From a virus: a DNA stretch of 64,000 nt. The notes under the pieces were generated by a model. The model saw only the letters and a list, made by a program, of their open reading frames with translations. It ran no database searches and was not told where the DNA came from. Shown one piece after another: positions 41,031 to 54,400 of the stretch. Position numbers and translations under genes: made by a program. The stretch spans positions 1 through 64,000 of IMG/VR virus record IMGVR_UViG_3300029923_000015; one strand, given 5' to 3'. Each line of letters opens with the position of its first letter. Position 1 is the first letter of the stretch.

Positions 41031-43544
41031 ATGAAGCAAAAAATAAAAGTGAAGCCATTGTTTGCTTCTAAAAAGAAATTGCCAAGATATGGTGAAGGAG
41101 GCGTTAGTACAATAGATCCATTAGCCGCCTACCGTACTTCGATCAAACCACAAATTGGACCCGTTAACCCAACAAATACAAATGCGTTAATGACTGGTAC
41201 TGCCGGTTCAGTACCGTCTACTGCGTCCGCTCCAGTAGATGTTTCCGGAATAGGGAATATTGCGTCTGGAGTAGGATCCATGATGATGACAGATGATGCT
41301 AGCAGTTCGCTTAATTACGCTGGAGATATGATAGGAAATGCCGGTAAAGGGGCTTCTATGGGCGCAGCGTTAGGTCCATGGGGGGCTGCTGCTGGGGCTG
41401 CAATTGGTGGAATATATGGAGCTTTTGATGCTGCTAATGCAGAGAAAATGCAAAATAGAGCTAAAGAAAAAGAGCAGATAAATACTAATCTTGCATCAAA
41501 TAACTCAATGTCTGGGTCTGTTAATTCTAATTACAATTTAAGGAATTCATATAATGATAGGGTTCCTGGATTAAACAAAGGGGTTGCTAAATTTAAATCT
41601 GGAATTTCTAATACAAATCAGCCTAATGCTATGATAGCTCCAGAAGAGGGGGTTATGGATGGTGACACTGGAAGGCTATCAATAGTCCCCGGGAAATATA
41701 ACACATCTAATCCAGATACTGTACCGGCCAACCTAACTAATGGCAGTTCTGTATTTTCAAACAAACAATCACAAGTACTTCCAGGTGGAAAAAGTACACC
41801 GGCTGACATTATGGCAAAGGCAGAAAAGATGCAAAAAATAAATGATAAGATATTAACTCCAAAAGAGGGAGAAAGAAAGCTCAGTAGAATAGACCAACTA
41901 ACAGCAAAATTAAATCAAAGGAATATCCAGTTACAGGCTGAGAATTTGAATAAATTTAATATGCTATCTAATCCCATGCAGCAGCAATCAAATGTACTTC
42001 CAGGATATGCAAGAGGGACTGCTAGTTCTGGGGATAGGGAGATAGAGAATGAAATACCAGCCACAGTCTTAAGACAGAGTTTTACTAAGCCGAGCAGAAG
42101 TACAAGGCCAAATGGGACTAGGATAAATATAAGTCCAGCAGATTATTACGCACTTCCAGAAGACCAGAAAAAGCAATATAGGATCGACGAGGAAGCTGTT
42201 CCATACTCAGAGAAAGGTAATACTCCTGGTATATATAATTATGATATAAGAGTAAATAAAGATGTTCCTGCAGAAGCCAAGCCTCAATCAACTCTAACTA
42301 CTAATAATATAAATACGATAGCTGATCCTACTAATAACGTCATTAATAACGTCTCTAACCCAAATACTTTCTCTACGAATATAACTGTCCCAAAAGGAGG
42401 AACAATGGCTCATGAGGCCTTAAAAGCTGTCCAAAAAGCTCATCCAGAGTTAAACGTTAAAGTTATTCCAAAAGATATAGCACTCGGTATTCAAACTCAA
42501 AATAATCAGCAGAAAGGTCAATTATACAAACCTGGCTCATATAACGCTAACTTAGATTTGGGCCAATGGGCTGCTGCAAATAAACCTCAATCGAACTTTC
42601 AACCACAACCAGTTTCTGGAAGCAATTGGAACACTAATATCCAAAACAATAGGTCATTAGATAGAATAGGAGGGCAGAATGATTATACGTCTACATATGT
42701 TCCAGAAAACGATATGAGGTTGGATAATCCAGAAATAGCAAAAATACAAGCTCCGTTAACAAATCAAAATTCAACTAATACGTCTGGGTCATATAGATTT
42801 AATACTCCTATGACCCAACCATTTATAACTACTCCTAATATTGGAGATGTGAAAATGGGAACAAATTATAACTCACAGGCGAGTCAGCCTACTAACCCAG
42901 AAACTCAGGTAGAACAACCTAGGTCTCCGGTAAATTCACCAGCACAAGATCAACCCTCCGCTAACTTTGGGGGAATTAATAAACTTGGGAACAGTTTGAT
43001 GTCATTAGCTCCTATAGCATACAATTCTTGGAACTCGGAACCAGAAGTCGCAACTCCAATATATCAAAACTATACTAACCCCAACCAAAGATATAACATA
43101 GCTCCAGAATTAGCCGAAGCAACAAAGCAAAGGCAAATATCTAGATATGGAAATGCATCTACAAATACAGGAACTGGTGCTAATATGGCGTATGGTGCTG
43201 ATGCCTATTCAAGAGGCAATGATCAGGTATCTGAACTAATGGGTAAGGCTCAAACCGTTAATGCTGGATATAGGAATGATTATGTAAATAGATATAATCA
43301 AATAGCTGGAATGGATGCTTCTGAAAATAGAAGGATATATGATTTGAATGCAAGGAACAGAGCTGCATCTAGAACATTTGGAGCTAAAAATGCAGAGATG
43401 TTAAGTCAGTATGGGCAAACTCAACAATTAATGAACAACCAACTGAACTCTGATAGATTAAACACATATGTTTACAGTCTATATAATACGGCAATGACTA
43501 AAGATCAAAGAGCAGAAGTTAATAGAAGATTAAATCAAAGATAA
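41031..43544 (+). CDS. ejection/cargo protein with Gly/Ala-rich segment (837 aa)
   Basis: Starts one base after the muzzle C-part. A basic start (PLFASKKKLPRYGEGG) is followed at residues ~95-135 by a Gly/Ala/Met segment (MGAALGPWGAAAGAAIGGIYGAF) that resembles a membrane-inserting helix. The central ~450 residues are Asn/Gln/Pro/Thr-rich and likely disordered. The end is helical (ENRRIYDLNARNRAASRTFGAKN). In crAss-like virions proteins in this position are packed in the tail lumen and delivered with the DNA; I infer the same here. Stop overlaps the next start (TAATG). Confidence 0.65.
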   Translation: MKQKIKVKPLFASKKKLPRYGEGGVSTIDPLAAYRTSIKPQIGPVNPTNTNALMTGTAGSVPSTASAPVDVSGIGNIASGVGSMMMTDDASSSLNYAGDMIGNAGKGASMGAALGPWGAAAGAAIGGIYGAFDAANAEKMQNRAKEKEQINTNLASNNSMSGSVNSNYNLRNSYNDRVPGLNKGVAKFKSGISNTNQPNAMIAPEEGVMDGDTGRLSIVPGKYNTSNPDTVPANLTNGSSVFSNKQSQVLPGGKSTPADIMAKAEKMQKINDKILTPKEGERKLSRIDQLTAKLNQRNIQLQAENLNKFNMLSNPMQQQSNVLPGYARGTASSGDREIENEIPATVLRQSFTKPSRSTRPNGTRINISPADYYALPEDQKKQYRIDEEAVPYSEKGNTPGIYNYDIRVNKDVPAEAKPQSTLTTNNINTIADPTNNVINNVSNPNTFSTNITVPKGGTMAHEALKAVQKAHPELNVKVIPKDIALGIQTQNNQQKGQLYKPGSYNANLDLGQWAAANKPQSNFQPQPVSGSNWNTNIQNNRSLDRIGGQNDYTSTYVPENDMRLDNPEIAKIQAPLTNQNSTNTSGSYRFNTPMTQPFITTPNIGDVKMGTNYNSQASQPTNPETQVEQPRSPVNSPAQDQPSANFGGINKLGNSLMSLAPIAYNSWNSEPEVATPIYQNYTNPNQRYNIAPELAEATKQRQISRYGNASTNTGTGANMAYGADAYSRGNDQVSELMGKAQTVNAGYRNDYVNRYNQIAGMDASENRRIYDLNARNRAASRTFGAKNAEMLSQYGQTQQLMNNQLNSDRLNTYVYSLYNTAMTKDQRAEVNRRLNQR

Positions 43545-45436
43545 TGGTAAATTTATACGATAGTCCTGCACAGGCTCAATTCATTAATACATACGTGCCA
43601 ATTCAATTTGAAGGGTTATATAAAGTGGCAGATAAAGCTCAGAAAAATCTGGACGAAGCAACCGCAATGGAAGATGATGCCATTACTAATTACTCTACAT
43701 TAAACACCCCAATAGCGTCTCATAGAAAAGCTTGGGACACTAACGTATACGGTTCGTTTAGGGATTTAGTAAATAATACTCTTACTGACCCAGAAGCTTT
43801 AAAAGATCCAGTGAATCAGGCAAAATTAAAATCAGCTGTTAGAAAAATGAAATCTAACCCATTGGCTGCCAATTTGCTTATAAGCGCTCAGAATGCGAAA
43901 GCGTACATAAAAGCATCTGATCCTAGGTGGGGCGATTATGAGATAAATAAAGCAAAAAACTTTGACCCAAATGGAACTGGCCAATTGTTTGAGGGATCTA
44001 ATCAACAATATAAATCTGATGAAGAAATCTTCGAACCATTATTCAAGGATCTACATCCAGGAGGAACTGACTTAGGCCAAACTAAGGGCGGTGCATATGA
44101 TTTAAAGGGATGGGATAAAACCCATACTGATCAAAAGTTAGTACCAGCTATTGGCGAGTTGAGGCAACAAGAGGGAGTTCAATCTAGGATTGATCAGATG
44201 AGACAAGAGAATACAATTCCGGATAGATACTATACTACTGATAAAAATACTGGAGTAAAGAGTTTAGATGAGAATGCGTTAATCTATGATATGGGTAGAA
44301 ATATTGCAGTTAGGCATGAATGGGTCAATAAGACTCCAAATGAATTCTACCTAAAAAGGTATGAAGAATCATTGAGACCTAAACCCGTTGCAAAACAAGA
44401 AGGATACACTCCGAATCTAAATGATATTGAACAATATTCGATGTCTAACCAAGTGGCAGGAGCTCTAGAGGATAATGCATATATGAAGCTTATATCTAAT
44501 AGAATTTTACCTGGAGGGAAAATGCAGTCATATATATCTAAAAATTCCCAAGGAGTACCAGTAGTATCAAAAAATAATCCAATGGGGATAGTTGGTAGCG
44601 AGTATGCTAGAATTAGACTAAATAGAGATGCAGTTGGGAGTAGACTTAAGCAGATGGCAGCAATGTTTATAAACAGGCAAGCAACCACTCAAGAAACGAA
44701 TGAATATGATAAAGTGGAAAGAAACTACAAGCACTTAAATCAAGAATTTGAACCAGCTAGAAAGGCATTTTTATCTCAAGTTGCAGCGCATAGAACGTTA
44801 GCAGAGAATAACGTTATTGACCCTGAGACCAGAAGACCAATGAAGAGTATATTTACTAAAGATGACTTATATAGTTCGGCAAAAGTACAAAACAGCCCTT
44901 TGTTTATAAATAAACAACTTACTGATGCACTAGGAAATCCTTCGACAGTAAAAACATCAACTAAGGTACAAACTGATTTATATCCAGTTAAGAATTCTGG
45001 GCTACTTACATTAATCGATCCTAGAAATGGAAGACAAATATATACGTCTGATATAAAAGATAATGACGTATCTAAAATGAAAAAATCTATTGAGTCTGGT
45101 AAGTTTAGCAACGCGGCATCATTTGAACCTACAACTACATCTATGAAGTATTCTGACAGGGTAGATAACATAGGTAGTACTTATATTAGGGCTGGAAAAT
45201 TTGAATCAGAAATGTATCCTCAGTTAGTAAAAGATAAAGACGTGAACACATTAGATAAAAAAATAAAAAAGCTTACACAAATGGGGTTATTATCATCTGA
45301 AGAAGTAACTGTTGGTACTGGACCAAATGCAACTACTGAAACATATTATAGAATACCCACTTCCATAGATTTGGAAAGCCCTATAATCAATCCATATAGT
45401 AGAGTTACAAAACAAGATCCAATTAAAGCTAGATAA
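43544..45436 (+). CDS. ejection/cargo protein (630 aa)
   Basis: Begins VNLYDSPAQAQFINTYVPIQFEGLYKVADK, a start I associate with a conserved cargo protein of crAss-like phages that precedes the giant RNA polymerase gene. It is helical and charged over the first 200 residues, then contains Gly/Asp/Lys-rich turns, with no membrane segment or enzyme motif. It is translationally coupled upstream (TAATG) and ends 3 nt before the polymerase gene. The role in genome delivery is inferred from gene order. Confidence 0.65.
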   Translation: MVNLYDSPAQAQFINTYVPIQFEGLYKVADKAQKNLDEATAMEDDAITNYSTLNTPIASHRKAWDTNVYGSFRDLVNNTLTDPEALKDPVNQAKLKSAVRKMKSNPLAANLLISAQNAKAYIKASDPRWGDYEINKAKNFDPNGTGQLFEGSNQQYKSDEEIFEPLFKDLHPGGTDLGQTKGGAYDLKGWDKTHTDQKLVPAIGELRQQEGVQSRIDQMRQENTIPDRYYTTDKNTGVKSLDENALIYDMGRNIAVRHEWVNKTPNEFYLKRYEESLRPKPVAKQEGYTPNLNDIEQYSMSNQVAGALEDNAYMKLISNRILPGGKMQSYISKNSQGVPVVSKNNPMGIVGSEYARIRLNRDAVGSRLKQMAAMFINRQATTQETNEYDKVERNYKHLNQEFEPARKAFLSQVAAHRTLAENNVIDPETRRPMKSIFTKDDLYSSAKVQNSPLFINKQLTDALGNPSTVKTSTKVQTDLYPVKNSGLLTLIDPRNGRQIYTSDIKDNDVSKMKKSIESGKFSNAASFEPTTTSMKYSDRVDNIGSTYIRAGKFESEMYPQLVKDKDVNTLDKKIKKLTQMGLLSSEEVTVGTGPNATTETYYRIPTSIDLESPIINPYSRVTKQDPIKAR

Positions 45437-45439
45437 TAG

Positions 45440-48400
45440 ATGCCTACAAATAAACAAAACAGAGCATTAGCTCCTAAATCATTTACTGATAAATTAAGGG
45501 TCGAAAATACAATTGGGGGGCTAGTCTCTAGCTCCTCTGCTTTAAGCGAATCGGTAGATGAATTAAAACAAAGTACCGGTGTGGTTGATAGAACTCCATC
45601 ACAAATTCAAGATGATAACGAATCTGTGTTTGACAAAGTTACTGATGCTGTTAGTTGGATTACCCCATCTACTAAGAACTCATTGAAAGTTGTTGATTGG
45701 CTGTCTGGGTCCAGAATAACGCTAGCTAATGATCTAGATAGGACGAAGGTGGATACAGATAATGGAGACCTAAAAATGCTTCAAAACAAATCTGACGCGG
45801 TAGACTATATACAGAATATAGCCCCTCTAGAACCTTTATGGCCAGAAGTCCTAAGGCAGGTTAATCTATGGAAAAATAGACCAATGTCTGAAAGAAAATC
45901 AGAAGATGTTAAAACGTCGGCTCCAGAACCTATTTCGAAAAAAAATCCATTTTCTGATTTAAATAAATTTGTAAGTTCTACTTATGGAAGACAGACTACT
46001 ACTGAAAAACTTTTATCAGAAAAAAAACAAATAGAAGATAGAAATAGTCCAATAGACAAAAATGGGAATGTTAAAAATTGGGTATCCGACCAACACAAAG
46101 CCGAAGTGTTAGCAGGAAACTATAAGCCATCAGATGATAATACATTAAAGGGTTCTAATGTATATAAATACCTTAGTGACTATGAGAAATCAGTAGCGGA
46201 CCAAACTAAATTTCCATTCGTTGAATTTGGGGGTGATCTTCCTGGTATAGGAGACATGCCTCCATATCTAAGAGCCGCGTATATTAAACATTCTGGGGCC
46301 CTTAGATACTATGAGCAGGCTAGGAAACAGATGGGCGGAAAAGATGCATTTAAAAACACGTTTGAAAATACAGTATACAACTATACACCAGATCAATCTG
46401 TCAATAAACAAAAGCAGTTGCCATCTACATGGGATTTGGAGAAACATATAAACGAGATAGATTATGGTAATTCAGACTCATTTAATAGTTATAAAAAAAC
46501 TGCTGTAGATTATTCTAAAAGGGTGAATGCTGAAATTGTAGACTATAGAAAATCGTTATTAGCTAGGAGCCAGCCAAGTGAGTATTATAAACAAAAAATG
46601 GAAGAAGGTAATCTTCTATATACTACCCCTGGCACCATAGGTTCATCATCGTCTGAGGCATTATCTCAGTGGGGATCTATGGCTGCAGAAATAACAATAG
46701 CTGCCATACCATCTATTTTGAAAATGCCATCACTTCAGCCAATAGCGGATATAGTTGCTGCCGGGGTTAATGTAATGATGAACGTTCACCAAAGGAATAA
46801 AGAAGATTTAGCAGAAGTCGAACAACAAGGTAATACGAAGATAGATAATACAATAAAAGCGGCATATGGTAAAACAATAGAAGATTTTACTGATCAAGAG
46901 TTGTTAGCAAAAGTTCCATATGATAAATCTAATTTAACCTTCATGGCTAATGCAAAGGGTGAGTTTAAAAGAGATGGAAAGCTATCAGAGAACACTAAAT
47001 ATGATTTAACTAGGGGGATTAGAAATGGTACATATAAGACCAATGATCCAGTAATAAATGAAGCTATAAAATCAGAGAGAAAGGGCCTTCAGGAGTATTG
47101 GGACAGAGATCAGGCATTCATGCTTGGAGACATCGTAACTAGTGCTTCCGTCGCTATTCCTGGTGCTAGTTTTATAAAAAGTTCATTCTCTAGACTTGCT
47201 AAGAATGCAGTAGAGGAGACTTCGGAGAGAATGGTAGGTAAGTTATTATCTGGTGAATCAAGAGCTGTGAGAGGCCTTAAAACGATCACAGACGCCACTA
47301 GGATGGCTTATGATAAGTCATTGGGAAGATTCTCTAAGTCTAAGGCTGCACCATACCTGTCTTTAGCTGCAATACATACAATTAATGCAGGTTCTGAATA
47401 CTTAGAAGAGGGCGGACAATATGTGAATGGACAAAATTATATATATGACAATCAAGTAGAGAACACTAAATATATGAATTCTCTTATAGATGGTTATGCC
47501 GGAGGGTTAACTGGTGTTGCTCAAGTCCTTGGTCTATCAAACGATAATAGGTACATTAATAGAGATGATTTTCAACGGAACGCTGTACCTGGATTTGTGT
47601 TAGGGATGATAATGCCATTGCCATTTACTGCAATGCATGTTAATAGTAAAATTCAAGAACAAGTAAAAGATAAGCAAGCTAGGAAATTTGTTGAAAGTCA
47701 AATATTACCATCTGTAAAAAAAGACTTTATTGATGGTAGTATAATATCTGATTTAGATTCTAATACCAGAATGATTAAATCTCAGGCATATGTGAATTCT
47801 GCAATACAAGGCAGAGGCGCACATGTAATCTCTAATATAGAGAAGATGATTGCAAATCCACCTGAGGGAACTACTAGAGAGCAACTACAGGAAGAGTTAG
47901 AAATAGCAAAAGAAACTATAGGAATTGCAGAAAGTAAGCAAGTAAAGAAATTTGCTAAAACTGATGCTGATTTAGAAGGGACAGAACAATATGGATCTAA
48001 TAATCATAAGTTACTAGTTGGTCTTATAATGGATCATAGGCGCTCCAGAAGTCTATCAGAAACTGCTGTAGCTGAAACAAATTCTACCGTAGTCAATACT
48101 GAACGTAAAGACTTTGCTGCAAATCCAGTACTTGGAGAGTATTTTAAAACTATAAATGCAAAAAGACAAGAAGAAGGCAAGCCTGTTATTGATACTATTC
48201 AACAGATTAAGTTAGTTGGACTAGATAATAGATTGAATTCTATTGCTATAGCAATTAAAACTAAAAATGCTAGCAATGACAATGAAAAGGCGCAAGGAGT
48301 AGATGGATATTTATCTGATAGCAGTAAGCATTTTATGCATGAACTATTACAAGATCAAAAATCTACTGCGGCTCAAATATTTAAAATAAAATCAGACTAC

Positions 48401-51400
48401 GAGATTACTGATGAGGAATATAATGATTTACCAGATGCGATTCTATCTAATGATCACAACGCTGCATTAAATAAGAATGTAGTAGCTCAAGCTGGTATAA
48501 GATATGACTCTTATATGGAAGCTGGATTACTTGGTTATAAAACTAAGGCAACTAATACTGGTTATTCATTAGAGAAAATGAGTGATAGTTCTCATGAAAA
48601 TTTTGTATTAAAACATTTAAATAAATACAAAGACTCTAGAGATATTGAGACGACCAATGAAGATAGTCGATTACAGAAAGAGGTTGACGATGCAAATTAT
48701 GAAGAGAATCATGATAATGCGGAATCTCAAGGCGTATCTCATCCAGGAGAAAGGGTAGAACCCTCAGAAAAAGTAGCTCCAGAACCAATATACACAGATG
48801 ACGCTGCTAATGATTTAGCAATGACGTTCCCACCTACAGACGATACTAATCCCCCTGTTATCTCTGAGACTAATGAAGAAAGAGAATCTAAATTTAATCA
48901 GGAAGCTATAGACAGAGAAACTAGGAGAGCCGGTCAAGAGGCGCAAGCAGAAGCATTTAAAATAGCTCAAGAAAAAGATAAGGTCCAAGCTAAAACTCTT
49001 CCATCAGACGATATTAAAACTCCATCAGAGGAATCAAACTCAGAACAGTCAGAGAATACAGAGGCTATTGACTCCGAAGAACAGGAAATATTGAAGGGAG
49101 ACATAGAATCTCTTGAGCAGTCTATGCAGGATCTAATCCACAGTGAAGAAGATGTAGCAAGTCCGACCCAAGAAGAAGGTTCAGAATCTGTGGAGGTAGC
49201 AGAAAAAAAGGACGAAGTAAAAGATATAGAAGAAGCTGGTGGATTTGTTTCGTCGTTTAGAGTAAATAGACTATTCTTTGGAGTTATGTCTGACGAATTA
49301 GCTAAATCAGTTAGGAAACTTTCTACTGGTGGCTTTAAAAGTTCAAAACAACTTGGAGAAATGCTTCGCTCAGAGAATGCTTTATCTGATTGCGAGTTCG
49401 AAATATATGTTACTCCTGATAATAATGGAATATTTGCAATTGGTAGTAAATCTACGTACGATTATGCTAATATCTTAGTAAAAATAACTAAGAGATCAGG
49501 AGATCATTCAGGAGATTATCTGTCTGTTGTTAGGGACCCTCGCGTCTTGCTAAAAGATAGTGACGCAACTCCGACTGGAGATGATACCACGGACTTGTCT
49601 AAGTTCAGAGAGAATATAATAAATCTAGTCCCATTGACCATGACCAAAAGTGATGGTAAAACGACTAAGACTAGAAAGATTGTGGCTACTTCTATAAAAC
49701 TAGTTGATGGCATAATTAATACTTTGAGAGATAAGACAAACCCAATTATTCATGTCCAAAGGAAGCTAGAAGAGATTCCTGGTTTTAACTTACCTAGATT
49801 GGGAGATGGGAAGGTTAATTGGAATTTAGTTAATACAAAAACAATAAATTTACTTTATGGTGGTGGGGAAACAAATTATAACGATTTACTCACTCCGGGA
49901 GGATCCGCATCTGGGTTTAGCACCAGAGAAACTAATGCTGGTAATGCATACTTATTAGTTCCTGGCAATGTTTCAAAATCCCCTAAAAGGGTCCATGTTA
50001 ATATGAAGCAATTTAGCAGGGAAGATCCATCTGTGGTTAACTTCATAATTGGGTTATTGACTGGTGATGGGAGAACGTATATAAATACTAAAGGGAAATT
50101 AACAGATTCTGGTATCAGTGCTTTTGACATGATCAATAAAATTGTTAATTTTGGACCAACAACAGAAGTTGGAGAGAACAGGACTGCAGAACAAAGAATA
50201 TTTCTTACGCCTAAACAGTTTTACGTAGACTCTAAATTTGGGTTTATTCAACTTGGAGAAAACAAAATGAATCTAGATGAACTTAGAACAGAGTCTGGAA
50301 TAACTAAGTTAAGAGAATTTGTAACATCTAATTTGCACTGGAATCTAGATAAAAATGATCTTGTAAATACTAGCGAGAATGTTATTGGAGAAAAAGACAA
50401 TAAGATAAAGGATCTATTTCCATCATTAAGTAGGGTGTTTAATGACGAGACAAATAGTATCACGTCGGCTACATTTGCAGAAGGATTAACTATATCTAAA
50501 GATGATATGGAATTGACATGGGCTGCGTGGTTGCTAAAGAATGGCAAAATTACATCTGACGCCATTGACGATATATTTACTCCTCCATTTATGCATTTAG
50601 AGGCATTTAAGGTTATCGATAATGAAGATAATGCAATTGTATCAACTAATGGTGGAGAGTTGCTTAAAACGCCTCCAGTGAATCCACAACTGCTGTCTAG
50701 CGTAATAGATTCTGTATCGGATAAAGATATAGACGTCCCAATCAAAAAAGAGACAGGAAAGACTCCAACATTTGCGGATCTGAAACGGAAAAAACGTAAT
50801 CTTCCGAAGGGCCCTTCTGCTTTAAGTATACTGAAAGAGGACATAAAGGAAAGAGTTAACTTCGCTGTTGAGTCAAAATGGATTGTGTCCAAGTTAGGTA
50901 TGGAAATAGAAGACATCCACGAACTAGATAGAGTATTAACTCTTGCTGGCGATAGACAGGCTATGGGCGCTATGTATGAAGATTCTATAGCAATATGGAA
51001 AGGGTCTGAAGAAGGTACTGGGTATCATGAAGCTTGGCATAGAATTTCTTTACTTATGTTTAGTAGGGCTGAACGAGTTAAAGTCTATCAAATAGTAAGA
51101 GATTCTGTTAAGTCAATGAAAAATGCGGATAGTAATTCCGTTGAAGAGTACTTAGCAGAAAGATTTAGACAATGGAAACTAGATAATGAATCTATTAATG
51201 ACCATTATGGGATAAAGAGATTCTTTAGGATAGTTGCTAATTTTACTAATAAACTACTTGGTTTATCGCCAAAAAGCCTAGATAGGTTATTTAAGGATGT
51301 TGAACTTGGTGTGTTTAAAGGTCATTCTATTAATCAAAACAGCTTAAGAGAATTTAAAGACAAGTATGGTGATGCTGCTCCCTATGGAATAACGGAACTT

Positions 51401-54400
51401 AATTTAAATAATATACAAACTTATACTCAATTGTTTGAGATAAGGGATGCGCTGTTATATACTTTATTTAGAGTAAATGGAGTTTCAGGAATAGACAAAA
51501 ATGTTGAGGATATTGACTTTGGTAAATTAAATGCTACTATAAAACAATCAGCAGAAGAAGAGACTGACCCACAAAGAAAAGCTTTGTTCGAAGAAATCCA
51601 TGATCGATTCGAAGAGGTATTTATTCCTAAATTGAAACGCTCTCTAACATTAATGGGAATAAGAGAGATTGACGAGTATAATGCTACCGATACTAGTTCT
51701 AATCAACTTGCTGATGAAATGGCTGACCACTCCAAAGCCTCTTATGAGATATCCAAAAAGGATAATATAAGGACTGGAGTAAAGATGTTCATTGCAACAA
51801 TGGAGCACTCTGAAATTAAAGATGGCGAATTAGAGTTTATTGAAGAACCAATGACCGGTTTATACAAATTTATACCATTTGACGTTGCGTGGAATACCAT
51901 GATATCTCATTTGTCAAATGAAAGGACTGTAGAGTCTATGATTGGAAAGATATCTAGACTATCTGAAAATAACGCATTTTATAGGAATTTACTTGAGAGA
52001 ATAAGCGAATTAGACGAAGATGGGAATCCCATGCTAGACGAGAACTTTAAGACTCAATTTTGGAATACAATGTTCAGCTTAAGACATGAGTTCATTAACA
52101 TTGGATATAAAGAGCAATTGCAGTCCCAAAACCAAGTAGAGTCATTGTTTAATGTAATGGACAGTGATGTGGATAGGGCTACCAAGACGTTGCCATTGGC
52201 TTGGGGCCAAATGTTATCAGAAGATGAAAATATATATCCTACTGATGCGAATGGACAAAAAACATTTAATGCAAAATACGTTGAATCAATTAGAACTGAG
52301 TTTAGAGATGGTATTTCTAATCCAGTTAATTGGTCTAAAAATGGTATAGATATCGCTACGGAAGAAGGAAGACGTCAAGTAATAAACAAAATAGTATCAT
52401 TATACAGCAAACTCGGAGTTAACATAGACTCTGAAACAATAGAATACATGCTATCTAGTGGTAATGGAGGCCCAGAGAATTCAATAGAATCACTTATGGA
52501 TTATCTTACCAATAGGAAGTCAGGCAAAATGTATTTACTGTTCAATAATATACTTAAGTCTCTTATTGATAACGATGGGTCCATCTATAAAAAAGATAGA
52601 TATACTAAGATTAATAGGAAGATGAGCACAAAAAACATATTCCTAGGTGAAAAGTTTGCTAAAAACCTAGCCGCAGCATATATTAAGGTCCATCCATCCC
52701 CAGAAGAGGTAACTGTACTTGGTGCCGATGGAGCTAAATTATATCAGATATCATTAAATAATTACTTATCAGATAAAGTAAGAGACATAAATCAATCTCC
52801 AGAAGCTATTGATGAGTTACTAAAGTCTACTTATAATAGAGGAAGATTAGATCAAGGTGGAATTGGTACTGGATCCAGATTGCTTAGTCAACTTAGAACT
52901 GGGGTCGCTTCTAAAATCCAATTAAAAACATTCGTAAAGCTGTACGAAGAAGAGACTAAGGATAAAGGTAGAGACTATTTAGATATATCTCCCGCAGAAG
53001 ACTATGTGATGAAAATGGCAGCAATGTCAAAAGATTATATGTGTTTACCAACCATGGCAGATAAGAAAACATACATGTTTATATCTGGAATAAAACTTAT
53101 ACATGAAGGTATTATATATAATAGAACGGTCGTAGATAATCCAGATGGGACCTCTAATAATGTTATAAATATAGATTTCGGACCAGAGGCTAAGGATCAA
53201 TTAGGAGAATATTTTATTGCAGAATTATATACAATAAGAGATGCTTGGGATGAATATCAATTACAAGGAGGTGATCAGAATAAACTAGAAAAAGTGTATC
53301 ACTTTGGTGGCGAGAATATGAACACAGGCAAAAAGTGGTCTGAAAATCATGGCAATGGTTTGCGATTTAGGCACTTTGGAGATATGGTTCATGCGCTTTC
53401 AATTGGAGGCGAAGTAAAAACTTCTAATTTAAGTTTAAATGACTACTTAGATGCTGCAGTATTAGCAGATCCAAAAGATGGTTTAACTATTGCCTTAAAC
53501 AACTTAGAACGTATATTTATTACTAATAAAGATAGTGACATAGAACAGGGTGCTACTACCGTTAGAAATGATATGATTAATGCATCGTTAACTACTGCAT
53601 TATACCAGGAACTGGAATATTGTAAATCTATAGGTGTAATACAATATGATGGGTCAAATACATATACATTAAATAATAAACTATTAGATAAAGGCGATTT
53701 CAACAAACACTCATCAAATGCTAAAAATTCAGTATTCAGCAACACTTACGGCGGATACGAAAATCAAGCAGCTACTATTCAAATGATTGGGGAGGGATTA
53801 GTTAATGGAATCATATCTGTCAATGAGTTTGAAAAAATCATATCAAAAGACCCTTCGTTCTATCCAAATCCAGACTCTAAAATAAAGAGATTATCATCTA
53901 TACTTTCTACCGGGTCTAATCTTAGAACTGATTGGCCTGTTGGGCATAGACTAAGTGGAGTAACTAAATTTAATTCTTCCGAGTTAAATGACAATAAAGT
54001 AGGTAGCAATCAATTTGCTGAACTTAGAAATAGATTCCTTGCAAGTTCCATTAATAGTGAATTAAGAAAGTCGTTAAAACAGACAATACCTAATTTGCTA
54101 GACTTAATAAATAACAAGTTTTTGCCTATAGCCGAAAGAGATGTTGGTAAATTATCTGAATTAGAAGAGTTAAATAAACAATACAAAAAACAATTTGCTA
54201 TAGGATCTAAGTCTGTTGAAAATAGTTTCCTTGGATATGGTGAGAAAAAGATAAATGAGACTGATGCTACTGTTTATATATCTCCATCTATGTATAGGAA
54301 TATAGTAGAGATGCTTGGCGAATGGTCTCCGGAAATGGAAGATGCATTTAATTTACTTGAATCACCAGATCAATCATGGATGAATGATGATGTTAAGTAC